Notes: generated by a model not told the origin, from the letters alone. Positions 24,911 through 37,773 are shown, counted from the stretch's first letter. The stretch is DNA of 64,000 nt from Sphaerosporella brunnea (GCA_008704415.1 VXIS01000080.1:88621-152620); one strand, 5' to 3'. Made by a program: numbers and translations.

Positions 24911-27650
24911 AGGGCAGAAGGAGTTTTGGATTGGGATTTATTATGTAGATACCATCATCGGGATGTATTAGTAGAGGCGGTCGATGAGGCATAAGCCGAA
25001 CACAACCTCGGAAGACATCACCACCAGAACCGCCCTGTCACACATGACAGGGGAGCATAAATGTGGTCAAGATTTTTGTTCGGCCAAGCCCGTTCATCCA
25101 CTGACATTCACTCGGGGTTCACTACGGAAGGGATGCGTCTCTTGGTCTCCACACTCACTGTCCGCCGGGGCCGCCGCTCTTCGGTATCCAGTTGGTCCTT
25201 TCCGTTTATTGACCGCCGGAGCCAACACACCGTGCAGTACGTACGGCAGATACGTTTGTTTCAGAGTGCAGTGCAGACCACCGCTGATCCACCATCACGC
25301 TTGTCATCGCTATCTAGGAGATTTTTTTTCATACCTCCTATCTATCAGCGTGCGGAAATTCGGGTGGAGATTTGAGCTTTGAAGTTTCTATAACTATCTT
25401 CTCCGACGGCAGCTGCAGTTTCGGCTTCTTTTCGGCGTTGGGTTTCGGAGAAACGGAGCAGCGCCGAATGGCTCTGTTGCCGAACTGATAGGTGCCTAAG
25501 TAGCCGAGTTCTGATTTCTCCCTTGGAATTTTTTCACCAAGCGGAAGAGCTAAGTTGGCCTGGATTGGAAGGATTTGCCCCCAGCGATCCCATCCCATTT
25601 AGCACTCGTACATGGCGGAATGCACATACTAAGTACCTAGGTAGTAGGCACGTGGGGAAGCTCCCAAGGAACGACTCATTGATTATTTTGAGGGCGGGTC
25701 CGAGAAAAATCCCACGCTTCTGAAAATGGGAATTTCATTCGCTGACAAGTACGGTTTCCAGTGACGTGACTTGCTTGCTTGCTCGGTGATTTTTTTGATT
25801 TTTTTTTTCGGACATGAAACCACCGAAACTCCGCCGACTTGGCTTTTGACCGTCCGTCTCGTCCCGCCGTTCCTAGCGGCGGGGGGCTTTGCTGGCTGAT
25901 GGGAATTCATGCGATAGCACTCATATCACCTTGTACCACTCGCTGGCTTCCGGATGCACGATTTCGTGCGCTGGCTATGCACAGGCAGCAACAACACAAA
26001 ACTCCGCGACTCTGCTCTGCCTGAGCTGCGAGGTTCGAGGTTCGAGCGTTCTGAAGGAAAGTGTGGCATGATGTGTGGCTTTGGAAGAGAACCCTGACGT
26101 TCCTTAGGCCAGAGTTCTCTATCCCCGCCGCGTTGGAATAGATTTTTTGTGGACGGCTCTACCGAGCGCATCGAATTAATCGGATCTCTTGAACTCGCCC
26201 TTCATTTCGGAGGCGGGCATCGTAAAAACCAGCGTCTGAAGGCTTTTCGACAGGAAACTGATGGCGAGGTAAGAGAATAGCAGGAAAAAATTGGAAGTAT
26301 GAGTTCTCAAGAAGCCAAAGATGACAAGATTAGATGTAACTGGTTCTTCTCGACTGGGTGAGGTTCACGAGTGTGGTGGTGGTGATCAGTTGTGTTGCGG
26401 CGAACAATGTGTGCGGCGGACGGGTTCAATATTTATGTTTGGATTGCAGCATTCATAGCTGTAATGGCTCAAGTTGAAGAAGCTCTTCCATTTTACGATG
26501 GTTTCTTTCCATACACCATAGTTCGCTGGTGGTGTCCGGTTCGAATCCTGTGGCCGTCATGTCAGCCAGCCTGTGCAGGCGGCTTGGCTGTGGGCGCTAA
26601 GACAACAAGTTACCCTTCAGTCCGGAAACGGCACAGAGGACTTGTTCCACAGGATGGCGGTACCGGATCGCACCACCGCGGCTTTGGGAAGGGATCACCG
26701 TTAGGTTGGGCAACTTCAATTTTTTTTTTTTATTTATTTATTATTTGTTTGTTTGTTTCCTTTATCCCCACCATCACCCCCCCCCCCCCCCCAATTCGAT
26801 GCGACGTTCACCAGACGTTCAAGAACTGTCAGCGGCGAAGCTCGTGTGTTGTTGATGGTTTGTCGTTTAATCCTTCGGGGCGCGGTGATGTTTGTGATAG
26901 GAGAACTCGATCAACCAGTCGGATCTCCCTAAGTGAACTGCCCAGGCGATGGTGTGTTTTGGCACCGAGACGATCCAGCCGTTGCCGCAAAGACTAAGTC
27001 GATATATTTGGGACAATGCGAGGGACTTGGAGGGTAAGAGGGTGGCGGTGCACCTGTGGCTGGCTTCACTACCATCTGTGCTGAAACCAACCTCAAACCA
27101 ACCTCAAGTTAATCCCTTCAGCGCCGAAACAAGTACAGACCAAGGGCTAAAGCTCGATGCATCAAAGAGCAGAACGTTGTAATCAGGGTCAAAGGCATGA
27201 GAACACGACATTCACGAAATGTTTGCCAAAGAACCCGGGCGTTTTCCTTCGAGAAAGTGCAAAGTCAACCGACAAACAGGTTGCCGATGTCATGGCCGGC
27301 CTGTCCCAAATGCTGGCTTCGGCAGTACGCATAAGCCAGCGGCCGCTGTTGAAACCTTGAAACTCTGGACACAGTTCATCAGTGCGCTGGCGGGGTCCAA
27401 TAGATCCACGCAATCATCATCATATAAAATTCTTGTGGTCAATGAAGCGACTGAAGAAGCCGTTCTAAAATACCAGAAGCTGAGCGCGTGAGGGAAGGCG
27501 GTTAAGCAAGCTACGTATTCGGCGCGATAAGCGATAAACGACGACCCCCGTGTGGCCATCCTGAGCTCCAGGATCACCGAATGCACCTCCGCCAAACTCA
27601 CCCCCTCAACACGCATCAGAGACACCATCGAAACCCGTTCATCGAACTTG
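24911..27650. other. Long intergenic region
   Basis: 2.7 kb with several low-complexity tracts: T near 25322-25330 and 25798-25809, a T-rich TTTAT block followed by a C run at 26720-26791. It also has CTAAGTACCTAGGTAGTAGG near 25629-25648. Frames here have no recognisable motifs. I see no RNA gene. Confidence 0.45.
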
Positions 27651-30600
27651 ATGGATTTTGTACGTCCCACCGCCCGTACACAATCCGACGAAGGAAGGAA
27701 GGAAGCAGCGGTGCATGACTGACACTTTAGATCTCCCAGTGGCATCGGCTCATTGGGGGCTCTGGCTCCTCAAGCTCCACGAACAAGCAGGCACCTCCTC
27801 TCCCGGCAACTCCGGAACAACGTCTAGTGAAATTCAAGCGCGTCTGGCAGTCGCTACTGGTGTGCCCTCCTCCTCCGAGTCCCCACGGCAACGACCACGG
27901 AATGTCTCATCTATGCGCAACGCACAATTGCTGACATGCGGCGGCGGTCGGTCGGCGCTATAGGGTTCGTGGCGGAACACGCGAGACAACGATCCACACT
28001 CCCAGGATGCGCTACGAGGCTACATCAAACGATTAACAGACCTGTTGATCGAGGAGGAGAAACGATCGGCGAGGCTGTGCATGAACTTTTGCTACGAACA
28101 GCAGGTATTCATTGCGCTATCGAAGATCGGGCAGTCAGGGTCTCCGGCTGTCATCCGAGAATGCATAATAGCATTTTCTACCCTGATCGAGAACGAGGAC
28201 GAGGATTTTCTGGGTCACGAGAGCTTTGCGCATAGCTTGATTGCATTCCTGAAGACAACCAGTGTGCGTTCAGTTCCTTCATTCGAGGGCGAGTTCGTCG
28301 AACTGCTGTTCAGCATCGCATCGAAGATACGATCGAGTCCTGGGATTCTGCGGGTATGGTTTACAAACAACACCTCGGCGGAAGGCGGTTACGAGAGCTT
28401 GGAACCTCGAGAAAGGTTTGCCGGCGTGACCAACAAGGAGGACTTCCCATTGTTTTACCTCCTGATCGACTATGTGCATCAGGAAGGCAAGGTTGGAGAC
28501 TTTGCCAGGACTGGACTTCTGTATATTGTGGAAGCTGCATCTTCGTCCGCAGCTTTGGAGCGGTGGATAGTAGAGAGTGACCTAGCCACGCTGATGGCTT
28601 CGGGTCTGGGCGCCCTGTACAGTCAGTTGAGCAGGTGCGAAATCTTTCAAATGAGGTCTCACCGTTGTTCTGACAGCTTTGGATAGGAAGCTCGCAATAA
28701 CGTATTCCACCGAAGAGCCGCCCACTATTTTGATGCTTTCGGATTTCCAGATGCCCCAGCCCTCGTCTGGCACGGAAACTCCAAACTCCCCCGAGTTCAA
28801 GACTCATCTTGAGACCTTCCTGTCGTACTTGACCTTCTGGCAAGATGTTTTGGAGCATTGCCGCTCGGTTGAGGTGAAACAGACGCTGTTGGACCACTTC
28901 CAGGTACTGTTTCTGCAGCAGCTACTGTCGGTGACCAATAGCCCGTATCGCTTTTCCCTGGCACTGATGTGATGAAAACAGTTACCCCTCGTTGCTGGAA
29001 TCCTCTGATGTAGACGGCGGTTCATCTGTAGCAGTCTTGACCTACGTCCGTGTTGTCCTCGAGACATTGGACTACCCCGATATCATAGACCTAATCTTGT
29101 CATACCTCATGAACATCCCAGAGAACCTGGAGCCCACACCGCCCCAGCAGCGCGCGAAGCGACGTCAATCACTAGATTTACTATCGAAGGCGGCGGATAT
29201 TATGGACAACCCAACGCCAGCAATTTACAGTTTGGCTGATTTGATAATGACCAGTCTTGCGTCCAAGTCCCAGCAGACTGTTGCAACAACTCTAAGACTT
29301 GCTTCTACAATCCTTAGAAGGCACTACCCGTACTCCATGCACACTCTTCTCAAAACGCTTCCTGTACCAAGCAGCACCCCAACCCGCACGATCGGTGCGC
29401 ACAATGCGGAGATGGAGATGCTCTTCCAGATGGTTGCCGACCTGACGGGCCAGGGGAAGGATACCACACAGGCATACGGTGACCATCTCAAAGATTGTCA
29501 GGCTTTGCTGGAGTCCCACCCTTGTACCACCAAGTTCCTGGGCTTGAGAGGCAACATCGCAACTGGCAACGGTGAGGATAAATTGGCAAGGATGCACATA
29601 CACACATTGAGCCCACACGACCCATTCCTTGGACGTCTAGTCGATCTCCTGTCCTCCTTTTTCTCAAACACAGTTGAAACTAACCTCGTCCTGACCTGCG
29701 TAATCATCGATCTGGCCGCGTGCGCATACATGCGTCCCGAAGGCTGGCTCTACTTCAACCCCGAGACCTACGAGTTTCCCGACGACGCAGACTCGGACCA
29801 AGAAGAAGAGGATGAGCTGGACGAGATGGAAGACGAGCTAGCGGAGATCCTGGGCGACGCAACGCTACTAGAAACGGACGACAGTTTTGCGGAACGAGAC
29901 CGCCGACGTCTCCGCGAGATGAAGCGGGCGCGGCGACGCCCACGCCTCTCTCGTCCATCGCCAGTCATGGAGACCCTGCATGACCTCGTGGCCCAGATCG
30001 CGGCGTACAGAAAGGACATTCCGGATTTGGACGATAAGCTTATGGAGCGCCGCCGCGCATTCGAGTTCACAGACGAGATCAACGATGCTCTTGCTAGCCC
30101 GCAGGCGGCCTCCTCGTCAAAACAACACACATACCCCCTTCCCCCCATGCTGGACCCCTTCTCGGCCCGCAGCCTTGTCCGCCCCTCCACTGATAAGGAC
30201 CACCCGCGTAACCGCCAGGTCTCGGACAGCAGCAGACAGGGCCGTTCCCAGTATCTTACCTCATCTCCCGCGCCTCGCGCCGTGTCGCCCGCCGTAGACC
30301 CGTCCGGTCCGTTCGGCGACCACGTTGCGGACACAACACAACGGAGGATAAAAGTGTTGCAGCCCGGGCAGAAGGGATTGCACATTCCCCCGCCGCCAGA
30401 GAGCGTGGAGGGCGGCGAGAGAGAGGGCAGCATCAGAAGCTCTGAAACGGCGGATACGGAAATGGACAGCTCTGCTTTTGCGCCCCCGCCGATTGCGAGA
30501 GGCCCTGGAGAGTTCACGCTCAGTCACTTGTTGACTAATATCATGATCTTGCAGGCGTGTTTCCCCCTTCTTTGGATATCTCATCGGTAACTTATGGCGA

Positions 30601-30678
30601 TTGTAGGAGTTTATCCTGGAGCTGGCAGCATTGACGCAGGTTCGCGCGTCGATATTCGCGGATGTCAAGTTTGCGTGA
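27651..30678 (+). CDS. fhipA: FHIP/RAI16-like subunit of the FTS-Hook-FHIP dynein adaptor complex
   Basis: Exons 27651-27659, 27740-27859, 27964-28634, 28687-28926, 28982-30554 and 30607-30678 give 894 residues. FHIP proteins join FTS and Hook; in filamentous fungi this complex links early endosomes to dynein. The 9-nt first exon encodes MDF, and splicing gives MDFWHRLIGGSGSSSS, the expected start. Family blocks follow: PEQRLVKFKRVWQSLL, LRGYIKRLTDLL, VIRECIIAFSTLIENEDEDFL, FPLFYLLIDYVHQEGKVGDFAR and TYVRVVLETLDYPDIIDLILSYL. A variable acidic and Ser-rich region (29770-30500) precedes a conserved C-terminal helix completed by the last exon (ILQEFILELAALTQVRAS). The last intron uses a GC donor. 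The symbol follows the Aspergillus nidulans name. Confidence 0.86.
30555..30606 (+). other. GC-AG intron in the FHIP-like gene
   Basis: The donor is CAG|GCGTGT and the acceptor TTGTAG. Only this phase-0 GC donor joins ILQ to EFILELAAL; the nearby GT dinucleotides are out of phase. Confidence 0.6.
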
Positions 30679-31055
30679 GAGGGAGGAGGGAAGGTGGTTC
30701 CTTCGAGTGAGTGGTGAGTGAGTGTCAAACTCGATTGATAGTCATGGCGGTGGTGATAATCAAGTTTTTTTTCCTTCCTTTCTCCTTTCTCCTTTTTGGT
30801 TTTTTGTGTCTAGAGCGATTGACAGAGTGATTGTTCTCTTGGCGGTGGTCGTGGTGAATGCATTTCTCATCGGTAAAGTCCTTATTAGAACCAGCAAGTT
30901 ATAATTCGCACGAACAAGAAAACTCCTCGAACAATTTTGTGTGTATCTTGTACTTATTCCCTAAAAGAGATTTCTGGTGCGAAATAATGATGATGACGAT
31001 GATGAAATTCCCCTATCCCCAAAACTCCTTTTATTTTGGTCCACAAAAAAATGAC
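30679..31055. other. Convergent intergenic region
   Basis: T-rich 3' flanks of the FHIP-like gene and ilv3; no gene seen. Confidence 0.5.
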
Positions 31056-33244
31056 TTACAGATCCGTCACACAGCCATGGCTGGCGTCGGATACCAGCTT
31101 GGTGTACTTGTACAGAGTTCCCTTGGTGTACTTGAGGGGCTTGGGCTTGAACTCCTTGCGGCGCTCCTCGAGCACGGCCTCATCGACGAGGAGGTCGAGA
31201 GTGCGCTTCTCAGCGTCGATGACGATCTTGTCGCCGTCGCGGACGAGGCCGATGGGGCCACCCTCCTGCGCTTCGGGGACGATGTGGCCGATCAAGAAGC
31301 CGTGGGAGCCACCAGAGAAGCGGCCGTCGGTGATCAGGGCCACGTCCTTGCCGAGGCCGGCGCCCATAATAGCGGAGGAGGGCTTCAGCATTTCGACCAT
31401 TCCGGGAGCACCCTTGGGGCCCTCGTAGCGAATGACAACGACGGTCTTCTCGCCCTTCTTGATCTCACCACGCTCGAGAGCCTCGACGAAGTCGTCTTCG
31501 CCGTCAAAGGCGCGCGCCTTACCTTCGAAGCGGAGTCCTTCCTTTCCGGTGATCTTGCCGACGGATCCACCGGGCGCCAGGGAGCCGCGGAGGATCTGGA
31601 TGTGGCCCGTGGGCTTGATGGGGTCGTTGAGAGGACGGATGATCTTCTGCGAGGCCGGGAAGCCCTCCACCTTCTCCAGGTTCTCAGCGAGGGTCTTGCC
31701 GGTGACGGTCTTGATGGAACCGTCGATGAGGTTGTTCTCAAGCAGGTACTTGAGCAGGGCGGGGGTACCACCGATCTTCTGGATGTCGGCCATGACGTAC
31801 TTGCCGGAGGGCTTGAGGTCAGCCAGGAAGGGAGTGCGGTCCGAGACGGCCTGGAAGTCGTCGATGGTGAGCTTGACGCCGACACTGTGGGCGATGGCGA
31901 TCAGGTGCAGGACGGCGTTGGTGGAGCCTCCGGTGATGTTGACAACCACCATGGCGTTCTCGAAGGCGGCACGGGTCATGATGTCGCGAGGCTTGATGTC
32001 CTGCTCCAAAAGGTTCCGGATGGCAGCACCAGCTTGCATACACTCGTCGAGCTTCTCTCGGGACTCGGCGGGATTGGACGAGGAACCGGGGAGGGTCATT
32101 CCCATAGACTCGATGGCAGTGGCCATGGTGTTAGCAGTGTACATACCGCCGCAAGCACCGGGGCCAGGGCAAGCGTGGCGGATGATGTCGAATCGCTCGG
32201 CCTCATTGATATCCTTGGTGATGTATTGTCCGTACGCCTGGAAGGCTAACCGCCGTGAGCCCAAATCGACACCTGAGTGATAGACTGTGCTAGTAACCTA
32301 CCAGAGACGATATCGATCTTCGCATCACCCTGGCTACCGCACTTTCCGGCCTTGATGGTTCCTCCGTAAACCATCAGCGAGGGCCTGTTGACGCGCCCCA
32401 TGGCGATAATGACTCCGGGCATGTTCTTGTCGCATCCAGGAATAGAGATGTTCGCGTCGTACCATTGTCCTCCCATAACGGTCTAACAGTCGCAATTAGA
32501 ACCTATCTGTACCACATAGCAACACGGTGTCTCACCTCGATAGAGTCTGCAATCAGATCTCGCGACTGCAACGAGTACCGCATACCGGACGTACCCATGG
32601 AAATGCCGTCACTGCCGAAGACTGTCAGGGCCCGCGTTTTACGAATTGAAGCTCCACGGCAGATACCTGACACCAATGGTATTGAACTGCATGCCGATCA
32701 ATCCAGCCTTCTCAACACCCTCCTTGATCTTGTTGTTTAGGTCCAGCAGGTGCATGTTGCACGGGTTTCCCGAGTACCACACCTACTTTCCTGGTAAGTA
32801 ACCGCACAATTGCTGCGGATCACAGCGGATCGGGTCGCCATACCGAGGAGATTCCGATTTGAGCTTTGTTCATGTCATCCTCTTTCAGACCGGTGGCGTA
32901 CACTGCGTAAGCATCGTCGTCAGCTTACCAAACCCAGCGTATTCACAAACTCTGATCGCAGCAACCCCGCGGGTCCCATCAATGTAACCGGGAGAGCTCA
33001 CACATCGCTTGCGATGCGCCCTGTGACTTGGGCTGTGTAATGTGCGCTGAGGACTTGTTCAAGCCGCTCGAGCTGGAGGACCGCCGGGCGGCAGTGACAG
33101 TAACAGTTCGTCTCGACGGTGTCAGCATGACTCCGACACTCGTTCGCTCAATACGAAACCAGGATTGACGTACGCAGCATTATTAGAGGTGGCAAGCTTC
33201 GCAATGGACGCCGTAGCCGGCCGGAGTCGTAGTCGCGAAAGCAT
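31056..33244 (-). CDS. ilv3: Dihydroxy-acid dehydratase, mitochondrial
   Basis: Exons 33244-33174, 33111-33002, 32902-32844, 32782-32667, 32611-32536, 32482-32302 and 32245-31056 give 600 residues. The enzyme dehydrates dihydroxy acids to 2-keto acids in valine, isoleucine and leucine synthesis, in the mitochondrial matrix, using an Fe-S cluster. The N-terminus [20 protein letters not shown] is a clear presequence. Splicing rebuilds [42 protein letters not shown] and FNTIGVSDGISMG. The cluster cysteines lie in [14 protein letters not shown] and [16 protein letters not shown]. The C-terminal [19 protein letters not shown] motif is present. The minus-strand coding bias leaves a 463-codon open frame on the opposite strand, which is not a gene. 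Confidence 0.96.
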
Positions 33245-34046
33245 TGTGGGGGGTATGGTACGCCTGGGGAGTTTTTAGTCAATTGTGATGGGGTCATCAT
33301 AGGTGCTGCAGATTCGCAAGACATACTTTCTATCTCAAATCGGGGGGGGGGGGGAGGGAATGCGGAGAGTGGAGAGAGAGAGTCGAGTATTTAGTTGTCG
33401 AGTGCAGCACCACCAGTGATTCGCAGGAGGATAACTATGTGACTCACTCCCAAGTTCACCTCTCCAAACTCCGAGAAAAAAAAGACGCCCGTAAGCACAG
33501 CTCGTGATTGGAGGGAGCTGTGCGGTGGGGGGGTGAAAATTGCAATGAGCCGCATGCTCGCTTCACGGCTGCGGACTCCGACTACGCATTAGCTTGCCGA
33601 ATGGTGAGGCTCTGCCGGAGATGAGACATTAATGGATGCGCTCTATGAGATCGAATATATTCGGAGAGATGTAGGTATTGAGGCAGTGTGGGAATGGTGG
33701 GAGCGTTTGTTGATGCATTTCCACAGGTGACTCAGATGTCATTCTGCTGAAGGGTCCAGCGGAAGCCTGTTAATCTATGGGAATACATAATTCAAAAGAA
33801 GAAGCTCCCATTTAGCCAGACTCAGACCGTTCAGCTTCGTTTTTGAGCTGGCGGTTCACGAGTTCTCGATAACTTCACATAGTAGGGTCAAAGGTATTCT
33901 AAAACTAGAGCTTGGCGCAAGTAAAATACATTCTCGAGAAGCAGCGAGCAGCAATAAGCAACTCTACCGGAGAGTGCTCGACAGTTTCACCGAGCAAGCA
34001 AGCAACAAGAATGGCGATAGATATGCTCAGGCTTCTCAGCCGGCAA
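33245..34046. other. Intergenic region upstream of ilv3
   Basis: Contains a G run (33342-33354) and purine-rich tracts. No gene seen. The first few hundred bases are the presumptive ilv3 promoter. Confidence 0.45.
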
Positions 34047-34464
34047 GCAGACCTTCGCTTGAGGGGTAACCCTGTCTTGTACTAGGGGGATTTTTAAGTG
34101 TTGGGACACCTAAAACCCCTAACCCACAGCGTCAGAAAAAGCGAAAAATCGCTATTTCCACTGGCTTTGGTCCGAAAAATTCGTTCACTGGCTCAAAATT
34201 AATGCAAAAGCCCCCTCAAAAAATTTGCCATAGATAAGTCGAGAGTCTATTTTTCTTTGCGATGATGTCGTGTTTTGCGTTGCCGTGTTTTTGGTGAGGC
34301 GTGTATGGGTTAGGGTTTTCAAGTGTCCCAAGACTTAAAAATCCCCCGAGTATTGCGGGCCATTTTCACTGAATGTCACTCGGACATCGCTTGCTGTCAG
34401 AGTTACTAGGGGCCCACCGGGTAACCCCCCTTAAGCGAAGGTCTACTTTTAAAGCGCACCGCAC
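34047..34464. mobile_element. MITE, family A, copy 2, interrupted by a second MITE
   Basis: The outer parts match the element at 16094-16254: AGACCTTCGCTTGAGGGGTAA and CCTGTCTTGT on the left. On the right TTGCGGGC, then CACTGAATGTCACTCG, GGGGCCCACCGGGTAAC and TTTAAAGCGCACCGCAC. The sequence between is a 269-bp insertion (next entry). The left terminus is more eroded than in copy 1. Confidence 0.82.
34082..34350. mobile_element. MITE, family B, with TA target-site duplication (Tc1/mariner-like)
   Basis: 269 bp flanked by TA at 34080-34081 and 34351-34352. Terminal inverted repeats are about 45 bp: CTAGGGGGATTTTTAAGTG, then TTGGGACACCTAAAACC on the left, with its reverse complement at the right end. 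They differ by roughly five substitutions and one indel. The AT-rich core is non-coding. TA duplication and size fit a non-autonomous Tc1/mariner-class element. Confidence 0.85.
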
Positions 34465-35619
34465 CCACCATACATAGTTCACGCGGGTCCTATATATAGT
34501 CTCTGAATAATAAATTACTTAAGTGCCTACTTGCTGGTCACACGTGCCGGGTGCTGTGGCTCTCGTTCCGGTAGGCAGGAATCAGAGTACTTTTCCGCGT
34601 CATGGGTCCTCGACTGGGTCCTCAAACATGAAAACGGATTTGCCTGCAAGTTGGAAGAATCACGGTCAGTTCTCTCTGTTCCTCTAGTTTCTATTTCCAT
34701 CCCACCAAGTCATCAACTTCCAGACGATGGGCTCAAGCAGCTTCAAAGGAAACAGTGCCGAAGTGGAAGGTTGGAGCGCTCAAAGACTTTGGGTTTCCTC
34801 CATACAAATGGGTTGCGACACTAAACACCATTTTTCATTCAATTCACCAGGTCTGATGACCCATAAATAAAGCCCGTTCAAGGCTTTCCAGTCTGCAAGG
34901 ATTGTGCGCCTACCAGCCTTGATTGCACTGCGAGCCGTGAGCGACAATGACCCACAGGCGAACACAAGTTGGACTCGGAGTCTGACACTCTCTCAATCAT
35001 TCGTATCTTCAGCTTCACGCAGAGTTGCTTCTGCCTATCTCTTTGCTCCGGCTATTTACTTTGGTCTACATCTAATCTGTCCGACGCGCATCTAGGTAGC
35101 GTACCTACTCTACTCTAGGCAGATATCGCCAATATCGTTTTGTTTGCCCGTTCAGGGAACCTCCGCGTTTGAGATCGTCCGGCTGGTAATTTTAACCCAA
35201 CCGCTTGTCTCAAGAGAAATGTGAAACAAACCCCCCTCCCCAGTTGAAGTCAAAGAGAGCGATGGAGAGGAGAGCGAAAGAAAGGAAGAGCTTGACGAGA
35301 AAAAGCCCGCCCCCACAAGGGAAATCCACGGACCACAGTCGCCGTTTGTCACTCCAAGCGCTACATGCTGCTGCTGCTACCTACTATTTACTGGCTGCTT
35401 GCTCGATGCCTACTATTTAGCATTTACTGGCTGCTCTAGCCGTCTTGCCTCTCGTCCGTCAAAACGGCTGTCTTTGCCTCGAGTGTTGTTGAGTACTCAC
35501 GCAGCAGTCCCAAGCTATCCGCCACCAATCACAGAGTGCGCCGGCGGCAGCAGCAGCAGTTTGTTTGCACATCCTCGGCGCTGATCCCACCCGCACTGCA
35601 ACTCCTCGAGCACAGCAAC
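34465..35619. other. Intergenic region upstream of the Ser/Thr kinase
   Basis: 1.15 kb. It carries AATTACTTAAGTGCCTAC (34512) and TAGGTAGCGTACCTAC (35094) motif clusters, then a leader with CTG and CAG repeats. No gene seen. Confidence 0.45.
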
Positions 35620-37773
35620 ATGGCGCAGCAAGAACAACAGCAGCAGAAGCAGCATTCGTCGAGCTCCAGTCCTCCACGGGACCACCTCACGGGCTCATAC
35701 TCTCCTGCTGCTGCTGCTGCTGCTAGCACTTCATGTTTGTCGCCGCCGCCGCCCTCGCTGCCTGCCACCTCCAGTAATCCACCTCTTGCCGTCCTCGATA
35801 CGTCCGAAGCAGCCGTTCGGCCTCAGCACCTCGCGCCCAGCGACTCCGCCACCCACATTGCCTCTTCCCCGCATTCTCCAAGCCTTCGGTTACAGACCAA
35901 AGGCCTGAGGTCGACCGGAGCCCCGCGTCGCGTCGTCTCGACTTCCGCGAACTTTCAACAGCACCAGAACCCCGCAATTCCCGAAGAAATGACGCCCTCG
36001 ACGTCGTTCGGCGATAGCTTGTCCCCCGCACGAGCACGCTCGGCTTCGCAGTCGTCCTGCTACTCGCCCGGCGCGGACGCAATCAATCAGATGACTCCAT
36101 TGCCATCCCCGCTGGCCAGCTGCGACTCGCCAGGCCCGTGGAACCAGTTCCGATCTTTGTCGCGCAACCCGTCGTTGAAGGGCCGGACAACCCCGGCGCC
36201 ACCACCCCGCAGCAGCCGCGGGACTTCGGTCCTAGTCACTTCTAGCGGAGAAACCCTCGACGCGGCGCTGGCGGCGCAAAACCAGCGAAAAGCAGCACAC
36301 CAAAACCAGCGTCCCCAGTCACAGTTCTCGTTCATTAATGGCGGCAGCACGCAGAAACTCGATTTCGAATCCACGCTGCCGATTCCGATCCGTAGGAGTT
36401 TGTCCAAAAACGGACACGAGCGAAGCCCTTCGCTACCCGCATTCGACACCTCGACCAGGCTGCATCGGGAAAAGTGTCTAGCGCAGCGGCGTAGAACGCT
36501 GTCCTCGGCCGACTCGAGTCCATATCTTAGTGGTAGTGTCACTTCGTTGTCTTCGACGTCGAGTGTAGAGACAGCTTTGGATTCGGAAGAGGGAAACTTG
36601 CGATTGATCAAGAAACAAAAGCTTGAGAGCTTTGAGGCGAGGAGCATAAAGGACGGTCACATCCGGAGATGGAGAGGATTGCGTCTTCTCGGCCAGGGTG
36701 CCTTCAGCAAAGTGATCTTGGCCACATCAGATGACATTCCCGACGAAGTTGACCATGTGCAAGACGAGGGTGTGGTCGTGGATCAGGAGCCGGTCGCTCT
36801 GAACCCACGTAAATATGTCGCCGTCAAGATCATTGAACACGGTGCCGCCGGGCAAGAGTCAAAGGAGCGAGTTGAGAGCGGGTTAAAGAGAGAACTTGAC
36901 ATCCTCAAAACCGTTCATCACCCCTGTTTGGTCCGATTGAAAGCATTCAGCATTGAACCCACTCGTGCACTACTGGTGCTCAACTTCTGTGCTGGAGGGG
37001 ACCTGTTCGACGTGGCGTCCGATTACACAGTCGAGATGGGACCACGTTTGATACGGCGGATATTCGCCGAAATCGTCAGTGCGCTGCGATATCTACACCA
37101 GAACGGGATAGTACACCGCGATGTCAAACTCGAAAGTATGATACAATCACCTCCACTGTCCCCTCAGTCGTAGAGACTGTCGAACTCTTTTTTGTTGGCC
37201 CGTTGAGGGATATTGATCAATATGCTTCTAGACGTTTTAATCAATCTTACCCGTCCTCAGCTGCTTGCTGTGCAAAACTCCTCGCCCTACGACTACCCAC
37301 ACCCGATTACTACCCTCACAGACGTCGGACTCAGTCGCCGTGTCGACTTTGAAAAAGATGATATGTTGACTACCCGCTGCGGCTCGGACGATTACGCATC
37401 CCCAGAGCTCATAATGAGCATGCCATATGATGGCCGCCAGACAGATGCCTGGGCATTGGGCGTACTCCTCTACGCGCTGCTGGAGGGGCGATTGCCATTT
37501 GACCCCCCGCCGGCCAGCACCGAAAAGAAGATGCGCACTAAAACGGCGCACAGAATCGCCCGGTGCGAGTGGAAGTGGTATAAGCTAGCGCCGCCACAGC
37601 CCGGTGGCGATGGCGATCCGCCTGCTAGCTACGATCCCATCCTGGAGGGCGGCAAGCGCATCGTAACCCATCTGCTCAAGCGCGCGCTTAAGCGCTGGAA
37701 ACTGGACGTCGTCGAGGAGGACGAGTGGGTCAAGAATGCAATCACAGTTCCGATAAAGGAGACTGAAGAGTGA
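35620..37773 (+). CDS. Ser/Thr protein kinase with long low-complexity N-terminus
   Basis: Exons 35620-37135 and 37232-37773 give 685 residues. The start is the ATG in CAACATGGCGCAG. Residues 1-345 are Gln-, Ser- and Pro-rich with polyglutamine and polyalanine runs and many SP sites, probably disordered. The kinase domain has a glycine loop LGQGAFSKV, the VAIK-type lysine YVAVKIIEH, and HRDVKLENVLINL restored across the intron. The activation segment reads LTDVGLSRRVDFE, so DFG is replaced by DVG, followed by CGSDDYASPELIM and DAWALGVLLYALLEGRLPFDPP. The CGSxDY-SPE pattern resembles fungal Prr1/Prr2-like and Npr/Hal-type kinases; that subgroup is a guess. Confidence 0.82.

Noticed and set aside
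26525..26570. GGTTCGAATCC resembling a tRNA T-loop
   Set aside because: The T-stem does not pair (TCCGG against CCTGT), and no acceptor stem or anticodon arm can be placed.
30858..32249. 463-codon open frame on the plus strand
   Set aside because: It is exactly antisense to the ilv3 catalytic exon. Strong third-position GC bias leaves the opposite strand open, and the translation has no family motif.
35536..35619. Upstream extension of the kinase frame
   Set aside because: It starts at a non-ATG codon; the ATG at 35620 has a good context and begins the Gln-rich N-terminus.
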